Notes under the pieces: generated by a model
The model's database searches: none
The model's input: only the letters and a program-made list of their open reading frames with translations
Told to the model about the DNA's origin: nothing
Translations under genes and position numbers: made by a program
In this document: one piece after another, positions 46,542-55,436 of the stretch
Position numbering within the stretch: position 1 is the stretch's first letter
Layout of the letters: each line of letters begins with the position of its first letter
Assembly: GCF_004005565.1 (NCBI RefSeq)
Contig: NZ_SADD01000001.1
Span: 1,302,001-1,366,000, forward strand
Source: Lujinxingia sediminis
GTDB lineage: Bacteria; Myxococcota_A; Bradymonadia; Bradymonadales; Bradymonadaceae
Reading direction: 5' to 3'
DNA length: 64,000 nucleotides

Positions 46542-47108
46542 TCAGGCCACCGCGTCCCGCTCCGCCAGGCGCGTAGTCAACGCGATCAGACTCAACAGAT
46601 CCACGCGAGCACGACGCTGCCGGCCGGCCCGCGACTCATCAGCCACCCCTCCCTCCCGCGTGACACCCAGCACGCCCTGCTCCAGGGCCTGCAGGCGCGC
46701 AGGGCTCACCTCAATGGCCAGCTCAGCCAGAGGTTCGCCATCGCCCAGCGTACTCAACCCGACACTTCGCGAACGCCCCGCCGAACGCGACTGCCACCAG
46801 GCCTCCAACGACTCTACGTCGCCCTCAACCCACTGCTCCACGGTGAGGAAGTAGTCTTCAAAACACCCCACCGTAACCACTTCACCGAGCACCTCATCGC
46901 GCACCCGGCTGACGAACACGGCCTGCTCCAGCCAACGCTCTCCAAGCGTGCTGTACGCCTCACCGAGACTCACCTCACCGTGGGTGTAGTCCGGCGGAAA
47001 CTCCCACTTTCTGCGCTCCTCTCGCTTCATATGACGCTCCAGGATCGCCCCCAACGAACGTTTCGGTCGCCCGCTCTCGGCTGCTCGCTCTTGGTTCTCG
47101 GTCTGCAT
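46542..47108 (-). CDS. Hypothetical protein
   Basis: A 188-residue protein of no recognised family. It has no signal peptide or membrane helix. The N-terminus is charged and helical (LGAILERHMKREERRKWEF), the middle has YTHGEVSLGEAYSTLGERW and a FEDYFLTVEQWVEGDVESLEAWW acidic-aromatic stretch, and the C-terminus is arginine-rich. GGAGG lies seven bases upstream of the start. It stands alone on its strand, with a structured 333-bp region upstream and the sugar-transfer pair downstream. Confidence 0.7.
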   Translation of the reverse strand: MQTENQERAAESGRPKRSLGAILERHMKREERRKWEFPPDYTHGEVSLGEAYSTLGERWLEQAVFVSRVRDEVLGEVVTVGCFEDYFLTVEQWVEGDVESLEAWWQSRSAGRSRSVGLSTLGDGEPLAELAIEVSPARLQALEQGVLGVTREGGVADESRAGRQRRARVDLLSLIALTTRLAERDAVA

Positions 47109-47441
47109 CTTGACGCCTCCATCCGTGGATTCACGAAGATACCGCTCACTCGCTCAGTACTGAACAAAGAATTACTGCACATATCCACAGAGTCAAACAA
47201 AATGTGGAACTTTTGTTCAGGTATCGCGGCGTACAGCGTCACAACACGCCAAAAACCTCCCTGTTTGCGTCGCTCAAGCGCAGGACGAGACCTGCGCCCG
47301 AGACGCACTCCCGACAACGGCGCAGCCGCGTTCGCAGAACACGAAACGGCTACCCACAACCCCGGAAACCTCTTGAATAAGGAGACTTTAGCAGCCCGAT
47401 CACATGGAAGCAACGCTTTCAGCCCTGCCTTCCACGGCGCG
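47109..47441. promoter_or_regulatory. 333-bp upstream region of the hypothetical gene, with inverted repeats
   Basis: CTGAACAAA (47160-47168) faces TTTGTTCAG (47212-47220), and TCCACA (47184-47189) faces TGTGGA (47203-47208). ATATCCACA within it matches a DnaA box at eight of nine positions. A minus-strand promoter is suggested by TTGACT with TAATTC 16 bases on. The part from 47221 to 47441 holds no recognised gene or signal. Confidence 0.4.
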
Positions 47442-48464
47442 TCAGTACTCGGAGATCTCGAACTCATACGCTACCCGACGTCGGGAGCTCACAGGCTCGC
47501 AGTTGCGCGTCGCCGGTTCAAATCTCCACTGGCGGATCGCTGCCTCGGCGGCTTCATCCAGACCAAAACCCAGCCCGTCGACCAACTCCACAGATGACGC
47601 GCGACCGTCTCGACCGATGGTCACCAGAAACACAACCTGCCCCTCCACTCCTCGGCGCCTGGCAAGCACGGTGTACTCCGCCTCAACCTGGTTGAGCACT
47701 TTGGCCTCAGTGTCCTCGCACCCCGGTGACGACGCGCTTCCCTCACCCATCCCCGTCCCACGCCCATCCCCACGGGCGCCTGGACGTGTTTTGATCTCGC
47801 CAAAACGCTTCGGATCCACGTAGCGGTTGGTGATCCGCCCTGATTCAATCCCCTCTCCAATCTTCATCGCAGGCCCGTCCCCTCCTTCCACCGTCGACTC
47901 CATCGTCAACCCATCCAGATGGACCGGATCCATCGCGCCAGCGACCTCGTCATCCACCTCCTCCGCCTCCGCCTGCGGCTCGGGTTCAGGTTCAGGCTCG
48001 GGTTCAGGTTCAGGCTCGGGTTCAGGTTCAGGTTCAGGCTCGGGTTCAGGTTCAGGCTCGGGTTCAGGTTCAGGTTCGGGTTCGGGTTCGGGCTCGGGCT
48101 CGGGCTCAGGCTCGGGCTCAGGTTCGGGCTCAGGTTCGGGCTCAGGTTCGGGCTCAGGCTCGGATTCAGGTTCGGGTTCGGGCTCGGGCTCAGGCTCGGG
48201 CTCAGGTTCGGGCTCAGGTTCGGGCTCGACGTAATCAAAGTCGACTTCCACGAGCTCGTCCTCGGGCTCCTCTGCTGCGGGTTTAACGTTAAGCAGAGGC
48301 GCAAACGTCACCAGCCCGAAGCCGGCAGCCGCGTGCGTCAACAGCGTCAGGAGCACGCCCACTACAATGCGACGAGTGCGCTGGCCGGTCCCCACCCTCG
48401 ACTCCTGGAGAGGATCTGCCAGGTGATGCATCGGCCGCGGCTTCTTCGACGTCTCAGCGCTCAC
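47442..48464 (-). CDS. tonB: TonB-family energy transducer with very long Glu-Pro spacer
   Basis: A protein of about 340 residues. A short cytoplasmic N-terminus is followed by one membrane anchor ([20 protein letters not shown]). Next is a spacer of about 45 Glu-Pro units encoded by bases 47975-48234. A C-terminal TonB domain begins [14 protein letters not shown] and ends with [13 protein letters not shown] and [10 protein letters not shown]. TonB transmits force from ExbBD to outer-membrane receptors; a rigid EP rod spans the periplasm. It follows exbD with an eight-base-scale overlap. The GTG at 48464 is the favoured start, and ATG at 48431 is possible. A Cys near the C-terminus (and GCEDTEAK earlier) might form a disulfide. 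Confidence 0.9.
   Translation of the reverse strand: MSAETSKKPRPMHHLADPLQESRVGTGQRTRRIVVGVLLTLLTHAAAGFGLVTFAPLLNVKPAAEEPEDELVEVDFDYVEPEPEPEPEPEPEPEPEPEPESEPEPEPEPEPEPEPEPEPEPEPEPEPEPEPEPEPEPEPEPEPEPEPEPEPEPEPEPEPEPEPQAEAEEVDDEVAGAMDPVHLDGLTMESTVEGGDGPAMKIGEGIESGRITNRYVDPKRFGEIKTRPGARGDGRGTGMGEGSASSPGCEDTEAKVLNQVEAEYTVLARRRGVEGQVVFLVTIGRDGRASSVELVDGLGFGLDEAAEAAIRQWRFEPATRNCEPVSSRRRVAYEFEISEY
47975..48234 (-). repeat. Hexanucleotide tract encoding Glu-Pro repeats in tonB
   Basis: Near-perfect 6-bp repeats (GAGCCC/GAACCT variants on the coding strand) run for about 260 bases, with no interruption except single synonymous or conservative changes. Such a tract may change length by slippage. Confidence 0.93.
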
Positions 48465-48882
48465 CGTCTGCCTGCTCTTTGCGGTCGATGTTGAGGGCGA
48501 ACTTCGCAATCCCGTTCAGCTTGATCGTATCCACCAGGTCAATCACCTTGCCGTACTCCACCTTTTTATCAGCGGCGATCACCGCCCGTAGCTCGGCATC
48601 CTCACCGGACTGAGCACGCACCTGCTCCGCGATCGCCTCCAGGCTCAAAAACTCTCCGTCCATCGCGTACTGCCCGTCCGACGTGACCTGAAATGCCAGC
48701 GTGGTGCTGACCTCGGCCTGACCCGAGGCGGCCTTGGGAAGATCGATCGGGATTTGCGACTGCACGATGTAGGTCGCCGTGACCATAAAGATGATCAAAA
48801 CGACCAGAATGATATCGACAAAGGGGGTGATGTTGATCGCGGAGATGACGTCGTCGTCATCGCCTCCAGACATGCCTGCCAT
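48454..48882 (-). CDS. exbD: ExbD/TolR-family biopolymer transport protein
   Basis: A 142-residue inner-membrane protein. After an acidic GGDDDDV start comes the single membrane helix [19 protein letters not shown], which includes the conserved Asp for proton coupling. The periplasmic domain has [11 protein letters not shown] and [21 protein letters not shown], as in ExbD/TolR. It uses the proton gradient with ExbB to energise TonB. GGAG lies a few bases before the ATG. It is the middle gene of exbB-exbD-tonB. Confidence 0.93.
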   Translation of the reverse strand: MAGMSGGDDDDVISAINITPFVDIILVVLIIFMVTATYIVQSQIPIDLPKAASGQAEVSTTLAFQVTSDGQYAMDGEFLSLEAIAEQVRAQSGEDAELRAVIAADKKVEYGKVIDLVDTIKLNGIAKFALNIDRKEQADGER

Positions 48883-48897
48883 GACCTCTCCTCAACG

Positions 48898-49521
48898 TCA
48901 GTCATTGCGGCGCAGGTGCGCCAACAAGGTTCGCGACATCAACTCGGTCTGCGCCCCGCTCTTTTTCACGCGCTGGCGAAAGACGTTGAACATAATGACG
49001 GCCGGGATCGCCACCAGCAGCCCCACCCCGGTGGCAACAAGAGCCTCAGAGATCGCCGCCATCACCTGTTGATTGGCCTCTTCGGAGGCCTCCCCCAGCG
49101 CGGCAAAGGCCCCGATGATCCCGAGCACCGTGCCAAAAAGTCCGATGAAGGGAGCGTTGTTGCCCGTAGTCGCCAGCAGACTTATCAAACGTTCATAACG
49201 CGTACGTTCCGAGGCCATCGCCCCGTTCATAAGGTCTTCGACTGCCTCCGGCCCTCGGTCCAGACCTCGCATCCCGAAGAGCACCACGCGCGCTTCCATC
49301 GCGTCGTTACCTTCAAGCAACTTCGCAGCCGCGTCGAAGTCGTCGGCTCGAAGACGCTCCTCAAACTTCAAGCGCAACTCGTGCACATCGACCTTTCGCT
49401 GATGGAAGAAGCGCAACTTCTCGATCACCACGTAGATGTTGGCAAAGCTCAACAGGATCAGCAGCCACAGCACCCACTCCGCGCCGATCAGCGCGAAATC
49501 CAACAAAATCTCGGTTAACAT
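48898..49521 (-). CDS. exbB: ExbB/TolQ-family proton channel protein
   Basis: A 207-residue MotA/TolQ/ExbB-type protein with three membrane regions: LIGAEWVLWLLILLSFANIYVV, then the pair NNAPFIGLFGTVLGIIGAF and ALVATGVGLLVAIPAVIMFNVF. The cytoplasmic loop between the first two is helical and charged. It forms the pentameric channel around ExbD. It is the first gene of the cluster, so the promoter should lie in the divergent spacer at 49522-49686. Confidence 0.93.
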   Translation of the reverse strand: MLTEILLDFALIGAEWVLWLLILLSFANIYVVIEKLRFFHQRKVDVHELRLKFEERLRADDFDAAAKLLEGNDAMEARVVLFGMRGLDRGPEAVEDLMNGAMASERTRYERLISLLATTGNNAPFIGLFGTVLGIIGAFAALGEASEEANQQVMAAISEALVATGVGLLVAIPAVIMFNVFRQRVKKSGAQTELMSRTLLAHLRRND

Positions 49522-49632
49522 AGTCCTCTCTCAACGCCACCGGGCGACTTCTTCAAGGGAGACGATCCGCACACGCTTTCTTCTCTAAGGTGCCTCGGGA
49601 TACCATAGTGTAACGCGGATCGTAATCCGCAG

Positions 49633-49652
49633 GGGTGAAGATTTATTCACCC
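49633..49652. promoter_or_regulatory. 20-bp dyad in the exbB/49.7-kb divergent spacer
   Basis: GGGTGAA-GATTTA-TTCACCC, a perfect 7-bp dyad with 6-base centre, lies 35 bases before the plus-strand start. A second dyad GCGGAT-CGTA-ATCCGC sits at 49615-49630. Both look like operators for a regulator of the divergent genes. Confidence 0.4.
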
Positions 49653-49686
49653 GCCTGCTGCTGTCGAACACATTTGTGGAGTTTGC

Positions 49687-50682
49687 ATGCATTCCCCCAG
49701 ACCGCCGGCCCCCCCCGCCATGTCTCCGGCTATCGCCGTTGCCCTGGCTGGCTGCGCGCTGCTCATCATCGGCGCCCTGCTCTGGAAAAACTTCGGACCT
49801 TCCCCCGAGCCACAGTGGGCGCATGAAGATGCTGCCCAGATTCAGAGCGGCTTAGACTTCCCGAGCCTGAACATCGACGCCGAGGAGCTGCAACGTGCCC
49901 GCCAGGTGCATGATGAAGCCCCAGAGCTCTCCCGGGAACTTCGAGCGCAGCATCAGGCGCTTATCGAGGCCATCAAGGAGGCGAATCGGGCGCAATTCAC
50001 AGACGCTGAGCCCATCGACGCTCGTAGCCTTCAGGCCCGCATCGACGATGTGAGCGCCGCGCTGGTGCCCGCCACCGGGCCGCGTGGCTTTGTCCCCCTT
50101 GGCTCCCCTCTCTTTGAGGCCTGCGCCACCTCGCTTGAAGAACTCCTCGCCGCACTCCGACGAGGCGCGATCACCCTTGATGAAGCGTCCACCGCTCCCG
50201 CACTGCCGCGATTCGCTTCGTACCGTGAGCACTGCGGCAACGTTATTCCAATGCTGCGCCAGCATAACCTGATCACGAACAACGCCCTCTGGCAAACCCC
50301 CTCCAGCCCCCTGATCTTCGACATCCTGCAGCGCTACCGCTTCGCCGAGATCATACACACCATTCAACCCACCCGACTCCAGCTGGCTCCTTACGAATAC
50401 GAAATGCTCACGCGCTGGCGCATCGAAGACGCCGAGGCCTTCGACGTGCGCACCCGACGCCGTTTCCTCTCACGTGTCTCCACCATTATCCCCGACTACG
50501 ACGTGAACCTGGCCCATGCCCGCCTCGACGTTCACGGCAGGAGCCCGGCAGAGGCCATCCCTCGCTTTCAGCAGCTGGTAAGCGAGCATCCCGACTCCGC
50601 ACGCTACCGCGACATCCTCACCGAGCTCCGTCGCAGTGCCGGGCTCCCCGCCCGCTCCACCACCTCGCCAGGCACGCCCTGA
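49687..50682 (+). CDS. Membrane-anchored protein of unknown function
   Basis: A 331-residue protein with one N-terminal membrane helix (IAVALAGCALLIIGALLW, about residues 15-32) and a mostly helical exported part. No family was recognised. A helical ISPNFDxx-free C-terminal segment, SPAEAIPRFQQLVSEHPDSARYRDIL, looks like a single TPR motif. LDFPSLNIDAEELQRARQVHDEAP is near the membrane, and Cys residues occur near 144 and 180. The start has GGAG five bases upstream. It is the first gene on the plus strand after the exbB divergent spacer, and the tRNA-Ala pair follows. Confidence 0.7.
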   Translation: MHSPRPPAPPAMSPAIAVALAGCALLIIGALLWKNFGPSPEPQWAHEDAAQIQSGLDFPSLNIDAEELQRARQVHDEAPELSRELRAQHQALIEAIKEANRAQFTDAEPIDARSLQARIDDVSAALVPATGPRGFVPLGSPLFEACATSLEELLAALRRGAITLDEASTAPALPRFASYREHCGNVIPMLRQHNLITNNALWQTPSSPLIFDILQRYRFAEIIHTIQPTRLQLAPYEYEMLTRWRIEDAEAFDVRTRRRFLSRVSTIIPDYDVNLAHARLDVHGRSPAEAIPRFQQLVSEHPDSARYRDILTELRRSAGLPARSTTSPGTP

Positions 50683-50759
50683 TCCACTCCGGATGCACCA
50701 TGGCACTCGGGGGAACTGACCGGGATTGAGGCGACCTGAAAAAACTCCTCAAAAACCCG

Positions 50760-50788
50760 TTGACACCCCGAACGCCCATCCGTATACA
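50760..50788 (+). promoter_or_regulatory. Strong promoter of the tRNA-Ala pair
   Basis: TTGACA (50760-50765), 17-base spacer, TATACA (50783-50788), followed by a C-rich discriminator TGCTCCCC, as is usual for stable-RNA promoters under stringent control. Confidence 0.88.
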
Positions 50789-50826
50789 TGCTCCCCGTTG
50801 GCGCACCGAGCCAACCATCCCTAACC

Positions 50827-50899
50827 GGGGCCGTAGCTCAGCTGGGAGAGCGCGTGACTGGCAGTCACGAGGTCGTGGGTTCGATCCCCATCGGCTCCA
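50827..50899 (+). tRNA. tRNA-Ala (anticodon GGC), copy 1
   Basis: A 73-base cloverleaf: acceptor GGGGCCG/CGGCTCC with the G3-U70 alanine identity pair, D-stem GCTC/GAGC, anticodon stem CGTGA/TCACG with loop CTGGCAG (anticodon GGC), and T-loop TTCGATC. The 3' CCA is not encoded. It is followed 25 bases later by an identical copy. Confidence 0.98.
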
Positions 50900-50924
50900 T
50901 ACAATTTAACACCTGTTTCAAAAC

Positions 50925-50997
50925 GGGGCCGTAGCTCAGCTGGGAGAGCGCGTGACTGGCAGTCACGAGGTCGTGGGTTCGATCCCCATCGGCTCCA
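50925..50997 (+). tRNA. tRNA-Ala (anticodon GGC), copy 2
   Basis: Identical in sequence and structure to the copy at 50827-50899, with anticodon GGC in loop CTGGCAG and no encoded CCA. Both are likely transcribed from the promoter at 50760-50788 and end at the terminator after 51009. Confidence 0.98.
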
Positions 50998-51008
50998 TAA
51001 AGATTCAA

Positions 51009-51051
51009 AAAGAAGGCGCCTCGCATCAACGCGAGGCGCCTTCTTTCTTTT
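51009..51051 (+). terminator. Intrinsic terminator of the tRNA-Ala unit
   Basis: A 14-bp stem AGAAGGCGCCTCGC / GCGAGGCGCCTTCT with a 6-base loop is followed by a T-rich tail TTCTTTT. Confidence 0.94.
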
Positions 51052-51086
51052 GACGCTCTTTTCCTTTCCGGTCTACCAGGCCCCAC

Positions 51087-51126
51087 AAAAAAGCCCCCCC
51101 GGCGCTCGATGCGCCGGGGGGGCTTT
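51087..51126 (-). terminator. Terminator of the Bax-inhibitor-1-like gene
   Basis: The stem GCCCCCCCGGCGC / GCGCCGGGGGGGC, loop TCGAT, has A6 on its left, giving a T-run for leftward transcription. Confidence 0.9.
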
Positions 51127-51155
51127 CGCGTCACTACGCTCCCACGCTCAGAACT

Positions 51156-51875
51156 CTAGTCGCGCGAAAGCATCAGAATGCGCAGGATGTACCAGAAGAG
51201 CATCCCGATCGAGCTGAAGAGCGCCAGCGCGGCCGCCACATGCTGATCGGTCCGATAGACGTGCACCATATTCGACGTCTGATACACGATCATAGCCGCC
51301 GAGAGACCCACCATCGCGATCGAAAAACCCAGCCCCAGGTTAAAATCAAAGATCGTGCCGGCCACAATCGCTCCCAGCGCCACCAGACTCCCCACCGCAA
51401 GGCCCACGCGCAGAATCGAAAAGTCTTTGCCCGTCACAAAGACCACCGCCGTCATTCCGGCGAAGACCACAGCGGTTAAGAAGGCGGCCTGCAACAGGAT
51501 CGCCCCGCCGATCTGGTACTGCGCGATCAGAATCATCGGCGTCAGCAAAATCCCGTAGGCCGACACTCCGATCGCAAGCCCCAGATACTGCAGCCCCTTC
51601 GACTTCACATTCAGCGCCATCCAGTCCCCCAGCCAGCTCGCGCCAATGAAAAGCCCCAGCACAATGAGCCAGTTCGAGGAGATCATGAATTGAATCGCCG
51701 GCTCTGCGAAGGGCGACTTCAAGAAGAGCGCGATAAACGCCACACACCCAAAGATCGCGCCGGCCAGGTGCATGTAGGTGCGGCGCAAAAAGCTCAAACG
51801 CTCCTCGGGAAGCGCCTGGCTGACAAGACCCGGCCCACCGCTTGTTCCATCATATCCAAATTCCTGACTGTGCAT
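51156..51875 (-). CDS. Bax inhibitor-1/YccA family membrane protein
   Basis: A 239-residue protein with seven predicted membrane helices, as in the BI-1 (TMBIM) family, including LAGAIFGCVAFIALFL, LIVLGLFIGASWLGD and LGLGFSIAMVGLSAAMIVYQT. The C-terminus LFWYILRILMLSRD carries the conserved Asp found near the pore end. Members are calcium leak channels or protease-associated proteins in bacteria; the role here is unknown. The start MHSQEF at 51875 has AGAGG five bases upstream. A further upstream in-frame start is less likely. Confidence 0.9.
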   Translation of the reverse strand: MHSQEFGYDGTSGGPGLVSQALPEERLSFLRRTYMHLAGAIFGCVAFIALFLKSPFAEPAIQFMISSNWLIVLGLFIGASWLGDWMALNVKSKGLQYLGLAIGVSAYGILLTPMILIAQYQIGGAILLQAAFLTAVVFAGMTAVVFVTGKDFSILRVGLAVGSLVALGAIVAGTIFDFNLGLGFSIAMVGLSAAMIVYQTSNMVHVYRTDQHVAAALALFSSIGMLFWYILRILMLSRD

Positions 51876-52116
51876 GTGTACCCTCTCTTTAAAGGTCGAT
51901 GAGTGGCATGCTGCCACCCGGGCAAATTCTCCAATCGCCGCCGGTCAGCTCTCATCTGGCGCAAAACCGAGCCGTGCAGACGCTTTATTTCACTGCTATG
52001 ACGGGTTCAGACAATGCATAACACGTGGTCGGCTCCGCGGGGAATGCCCCCGTGAGCCTCTGACGTTGTCCTCGCCAGACACCGCGCTCACCTCGTTCGC
52101 ATCAGGTACCTATCGC

Positions 52117-52881
52117 ATGAACCGTCGAACCTTCCTTCAACTTCTGGGCACCGCAGGCCTGAGCCTGACGATCGCTCCAAGGGCGCTGGCCCTGGACGAT
52201 CAGCATCGCGTCGGCCTTGCGCGCCTGCGCTACCGAGGCGGCAATGACAACCCGCGCCCCGGTGCTCTGCGTCGCATGCTACAGGAAGTCGGTCGCCATA
52301 CCAGCGTGGAGGTCAACCCGGAAGTTGCCGCGATCTGGGGCGAACGCGAGGAGCTCTTTCTCCATCCGATGATCGTGCTCGCCGGTGACCGCGCCTTTGA
52401 ACCGCTGTCTGAAGACGTGATCGAAAATCTACGCCTCTACCTGAGCTCGGGCGGCTTCCTCTACGTCGACTCCGCCGAGGGCCTGACCGACGGCCCCTTT
52501 ATGGCATCGGTGCGACGGGATCTTCAGCGCGTGTTCCCCGACCGCCCGCTTCGCACGGTGCCACGCGAGCACACCGTGCATAAATCCTTCTATCTGATCG
52601 ACCGCCCCATGGGGCGCCTTGATATCGCGGGCAACTTCGAAGGGATCTTCGATGAGGAACGCGCCTGTGTGCTGGTCAACGCCAACGATCTTCTCGGTGC
52701 GCTGGCCCGCGATGCCTTCGGTGGCTGGGAACACCAGGTAAGCCCGGGCGGCGATCGCCAGCGTGATATGGCACAGCGCCTTGCCGTCAACATTGTCCTC
52801 TACGCCTTGACCATCGACTACAAAGCCGACCAGGTACACATCCCCTTCATCCTGCGCCGACGGCGATGGCGCGTCGACTGA
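52117..52881 (+). CDS. DUF4159 protein with Tat-type signal
   Basis: A 254-residue protein. The N-terminus MNRRTFLQLLGTAGLSL has a twin-arginine export signal (RRTFLQ), with a likely cleavage after ALA near residue 27. The mature part has ARLRYRGGNDNPRPGAL, HPMIVLAGDRAFEPLSE, YLSSGGFLYVDSAEG and the DFYLIDRPMGRLD-like region typical of DUF4159, a Rossmann-like fold related to ThuA/GATase1 proteins. Such genes often accompany MoxR/BatA-type von Willebrand membrane proteins; the next gene is of that kind. The start lacks a strong ribosome site; an AGGT lies ten bases upstream. Confidence 0.87.
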   Translation: MNRRTFLQLLGTAGLSLTIAPRALALDDQHRVGLARLRYRGGNDNPRPGALRRMLQEVGRHTSVEVNPEVAAIWGEREELFLHPMIVLAGDRAFEPLSEDVIENLRLYLSSGGFLYVDSAEGLTDGPFMASVRRDLQRVFPDRPLRTVPREHTVHKSFYLIDRPMGRLDIAGNFEGIFDEERACVLVNANDLLGALARDAFGGWEHQVSPGGDRQRDMAQRLAVNIVLYALTIDYKADQVHIPFILRRRRWRVD

Positions 52882-52905
52882 GCCACCCGAAGGCTGGAAG
52901 CCTGT

Positions 52906-55239
52906 ATGCTTGAACTCTCCAACTACAACACCCGCGACCTCCTCTGGCTCGGCGACTGGAGCCTGGGCTGGGTCATTGCCCTGGGGCTACTGGGCCTTTC
53001 GGTGCTGCTCTTCAGCGCCTACGATCTGCGCGACATGCGTCTGCATCGACGCCTTACCCTTCTGGGGCTGCGCGCCAGCGTCTTCTCCCTGGCTGTGATC
53101 ATGCTCCTGGAGCCTGCTCTCGACCTCAAGCAGGTCTCCCGCGTCAAAAACCACGTCGCCGTGCTCGTCGACACCAGCCAGACGATGAGCCTCAACGTCG
53201 CCGGCGAAAAACAACGGCGTATCGACCGCGCGCGCAAAGCCCTCGAAGATCTGCGTCCTACCTTTGAAGCACACCACGAAGATCATCACTTCGACATCTT
53301 CACCTACGGCGATACCCTCACCCCGACCACGCTCGAAGCAGCCCTGACCACCGAGGCAGACGCCACCCAGGCCGACCTGAGCGCCGCCCTGCAGGCCCTT
53401 CCCGACCACTACCGCGGCAAAGATCTCGGCGGCGTCATCGTCTTAAGCGACGGTATCGACACCGGGGCCATCGGCCGGCGCGTGCGCCGAGGCGAAGACC
53501 TTGATGACGCCTCCAAAGAGATCCTGTCCAGCCTCCGGGCACCGGTCCACACCCTGGCCGCTGACGCCGACGCCGGCATGCGCGACGCGGCGATTTCCCG
53601 GGTGCGTCACGACGACTTCGCCTTCGTGCATAACTCGATCACCGTCGAAGTCGACCTCTTCTTCAGCGGCATCGAGCCCCAGCCGGTCCCGGTGACGCTG
53701 CGGCGAGATGGCGAGATCTTGCAGTCCCAGAGCGTCCAGATTGACCCGGAGGAGCGTCGCTACACGGTGCAGTTCGAGTTTGTGCCTCGCCAGATCGGCA
53801 AGGAGGTCTACACCGTCGAGGTGCCTCATTTTGAAGATGAAGCGCTGCTGGAAAATAACACCGAACACTTTGTGCTGCGGGTCATTCGCGACAAGGTCCG
53901 TGTGCTTCAGGTCGTCGGCCGCCCCAGCTGGGATCAGCGTTTTCTGCGCCAACTTCTCAAGCGCAACCCGAACGTCGACCTCATCAGTTTTTTCATTTTG
54001 CGCACCGACGACACCCCGCAGCTGGTGCCGCGCGATGAGATGAGCCTGATTCCCTTCCCCACCGACGAACTCTTTAACAGTGAGCTGGGAAGTTTCGACC
54101 TGGTGATTTTTCAGAACTTCAACTTCGGCCCCTACAACATGGCGCGCTACCTGCCGGCCATCGCCGATTACGTCCGTCAGGGAGGCGCCTTCGCCATGCT
54201 CGGCGGAGACCTCTCCTTTGCCAGCGGCGGCTACGCCCGCACCCCCATCGAATCCCTGCTCCCGGTAGAACTTCCTCCGGCAGGTCCAGGCCAGACGATC
54301 ACCCACAGCGAGCACTTCTCGCCACACCTGACCGCGGCAGGTGATCGTCATCCCATCACGCAACTTGCATTCGACCCGGCCCAGAACCGCGAACTCTGGG
54401 AGGCCCTCCCGCAACTTCAGGGCACCAACATTGTCACCGGCCCCTCCGAGGGCGCCACCGTTTTGGCCACCCACCCCACCCTGACCTACGGCGGCCAACC
54501 CATGCCGGTTATCGCCGTGGCCGAGCGCGGTGAGGGACGTGTACTGGCGGTCACCAGCGACTCAACCTGGCGCTGGGGCTTTGAACATCTGGCCGATGGG
54601 GGCACCCCGCGCGAGTACCAGATGTTCTGGAACAGCGCGATCCGCTGGCTCATCCAAGACCCGGAACTCAAGCTGGTACGGCTGGATGTTCACGCTGATA
54701 TCGCCGCCCCCAACACCCCCATTGATGCTACAGCGCGCGTCTTCAACAGCGACTACAGCCCGGCCGCAAACGCCGCGGGCAAGGTCCACGTTAGCCATCG
54801 CCCGCTGGAGCAACGCTCCGAGGATACCACGCCCCCGCAGCCCACCCGCACTCTTGATTTTCAGACCGACGCCTCCGGCGAGCACGCGCTTGACCTGAGT
54901 TTTGAAGAGCCCGGGATCTATCACATGGAGGTCGAGGTGGAGGGGGCGGGTGGCGCGCTCCGCGATGAGAACCTGGTGCTTGTTACTCCCAACGTCGCCC
55001 AGCTTCGCGACATCGTCCCCCGCAACGCCCTGCTTGAGCGCATCGCCGAACACACCGAGGGCCATCACACCCTCCTGCCCGAGCTCAACCCCACCAGGCT
55101 CGACTTCAACCCGCCCCGCTTCGTTGAGATTCATCAGCGCAGGGTGGTCCAACTCTGGGACAGCGCCCTGCTCTTTCTCATCGTACTCGGGCTGCTCGCC
55201 GCGGAGTGGTCACTGCGCCGTCGCTGGGGCAGACTCTAG
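52906..55239 (+). CDS. Membrane protein with von Willebrand-type and glutamine-amidotransferase-like domains
   Basis: A 777-residue protein. Two N-terminal membrane helices (near residues 20-40 and 55-70) are followed by a VWA-like domain with VAVLVDTSQTMSLNV (DxSxT metal site) and GGVIVLSDGIDTGA. A beta-sandwich follows, then a GATase1-like region (FLRQLLKRNPNVDLISFFIL, QGGAFAMLGGDLSFA), Ig-like strands and a C-terminal membrane helix LLFLIVLGLLAAEW. This resembles aerotolerance-type membrane complexes (Bat/MoxR-linked). It starts 25 bases after the DUF4159 gene with GGAAG upstream, so they form an operon. The amidotransferase-like domain has no obvious catalytic triad. Confidence 0.87.
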   Translation: MLELSNYNTRDLLWLGDWSLGWVIALGLLGLSVLLFSAYDLRDMRLHRRLTLLGLRASVFSLAVIMLLEPALDLKQVSRVKNHVAVLVDTSQTMSLNVAGEKQRRIDRARKALEDLRPTFEAHHEDHHFDIFTYGDTLTPTTLEAALTTEADATQADLSAALQALPDHYRGKDLGGVIVLSDGIDTGAIGRRVRRGEDLDDASKEILSSLRAPVHTLAADADAGMRDAAISRVRHDDFAFVHNSITVEVDLFFSGIEPQPVPVTLRRDGEILQSQSVQIDPEERRYTVQFEFVPRQIGKEVYTVEVPHFEDEALLENNTEHFVLRVIRDKVRVLQVVGRPSWDQRFLRQLLKRNPNVDLISFFILRTDDTPQLVPRDEMSLIPFPTDELFNSELGSFDLVIFQNFNFGPYNMARYLPAIADYVRQGGAFAMLGGDLSFASGGYARTPIESLLPVELPPAGPGQTITHSEHFSPHLTAAGDRHPITQLAFDPAQNRELWEALPQLQGTNIVTGPSEGATVLATHPTLTYGGQPMPVIAVAERGEGRVLAVTSDSTWRWGFEHLADGGTPREYQMFWNSAIRWLIQDPELKLVRLDVHADIAAPNTPIDATARVFNSDYSPAANAAGKVHVSHRPLEQRSEDTTPPQPTRTLDFQTDASGEHALDLSFEEPGIYHMEVEVEGAGGALRDENLVLVTPNVAQLRDIVPRNALLERIAEHTEGHHTLLPELNPTRLDFNPPRFVEIHQRRVVQLWDSALLFLIVLGLLAAEWSLRRRWGRL

Positions 55240-55436
55240 CCCATCGACCCTTCCGACGATTTCATTGAGCACACCCTATACGTGGTGTAGAGTAGCGACG
55301 AGATTGAGCCCAGACTGCCTCACAGCCTGCCTGTGAGGCACCCCGGCTCGTCCTCACCAGCCGTACGCGAGTCCCGGGTATCGGCCTTTACCGGCCCGCC
55401 CGCCCCATCCCAATCTCCGCGCAGCAGGTACCGTTC

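Noticed and set aside
47827-48234. Gly-Ser-rich open frame opposite the tonB repeat
   Set aside because: Antisense translation of the hexanucleotide tract.
50865-51134. Minus-strand open frame over the two tRNA genes
   Set aside because: A repeated translation of antisense tRNA sequence; the tRNA cloverleafs explain the sequence.
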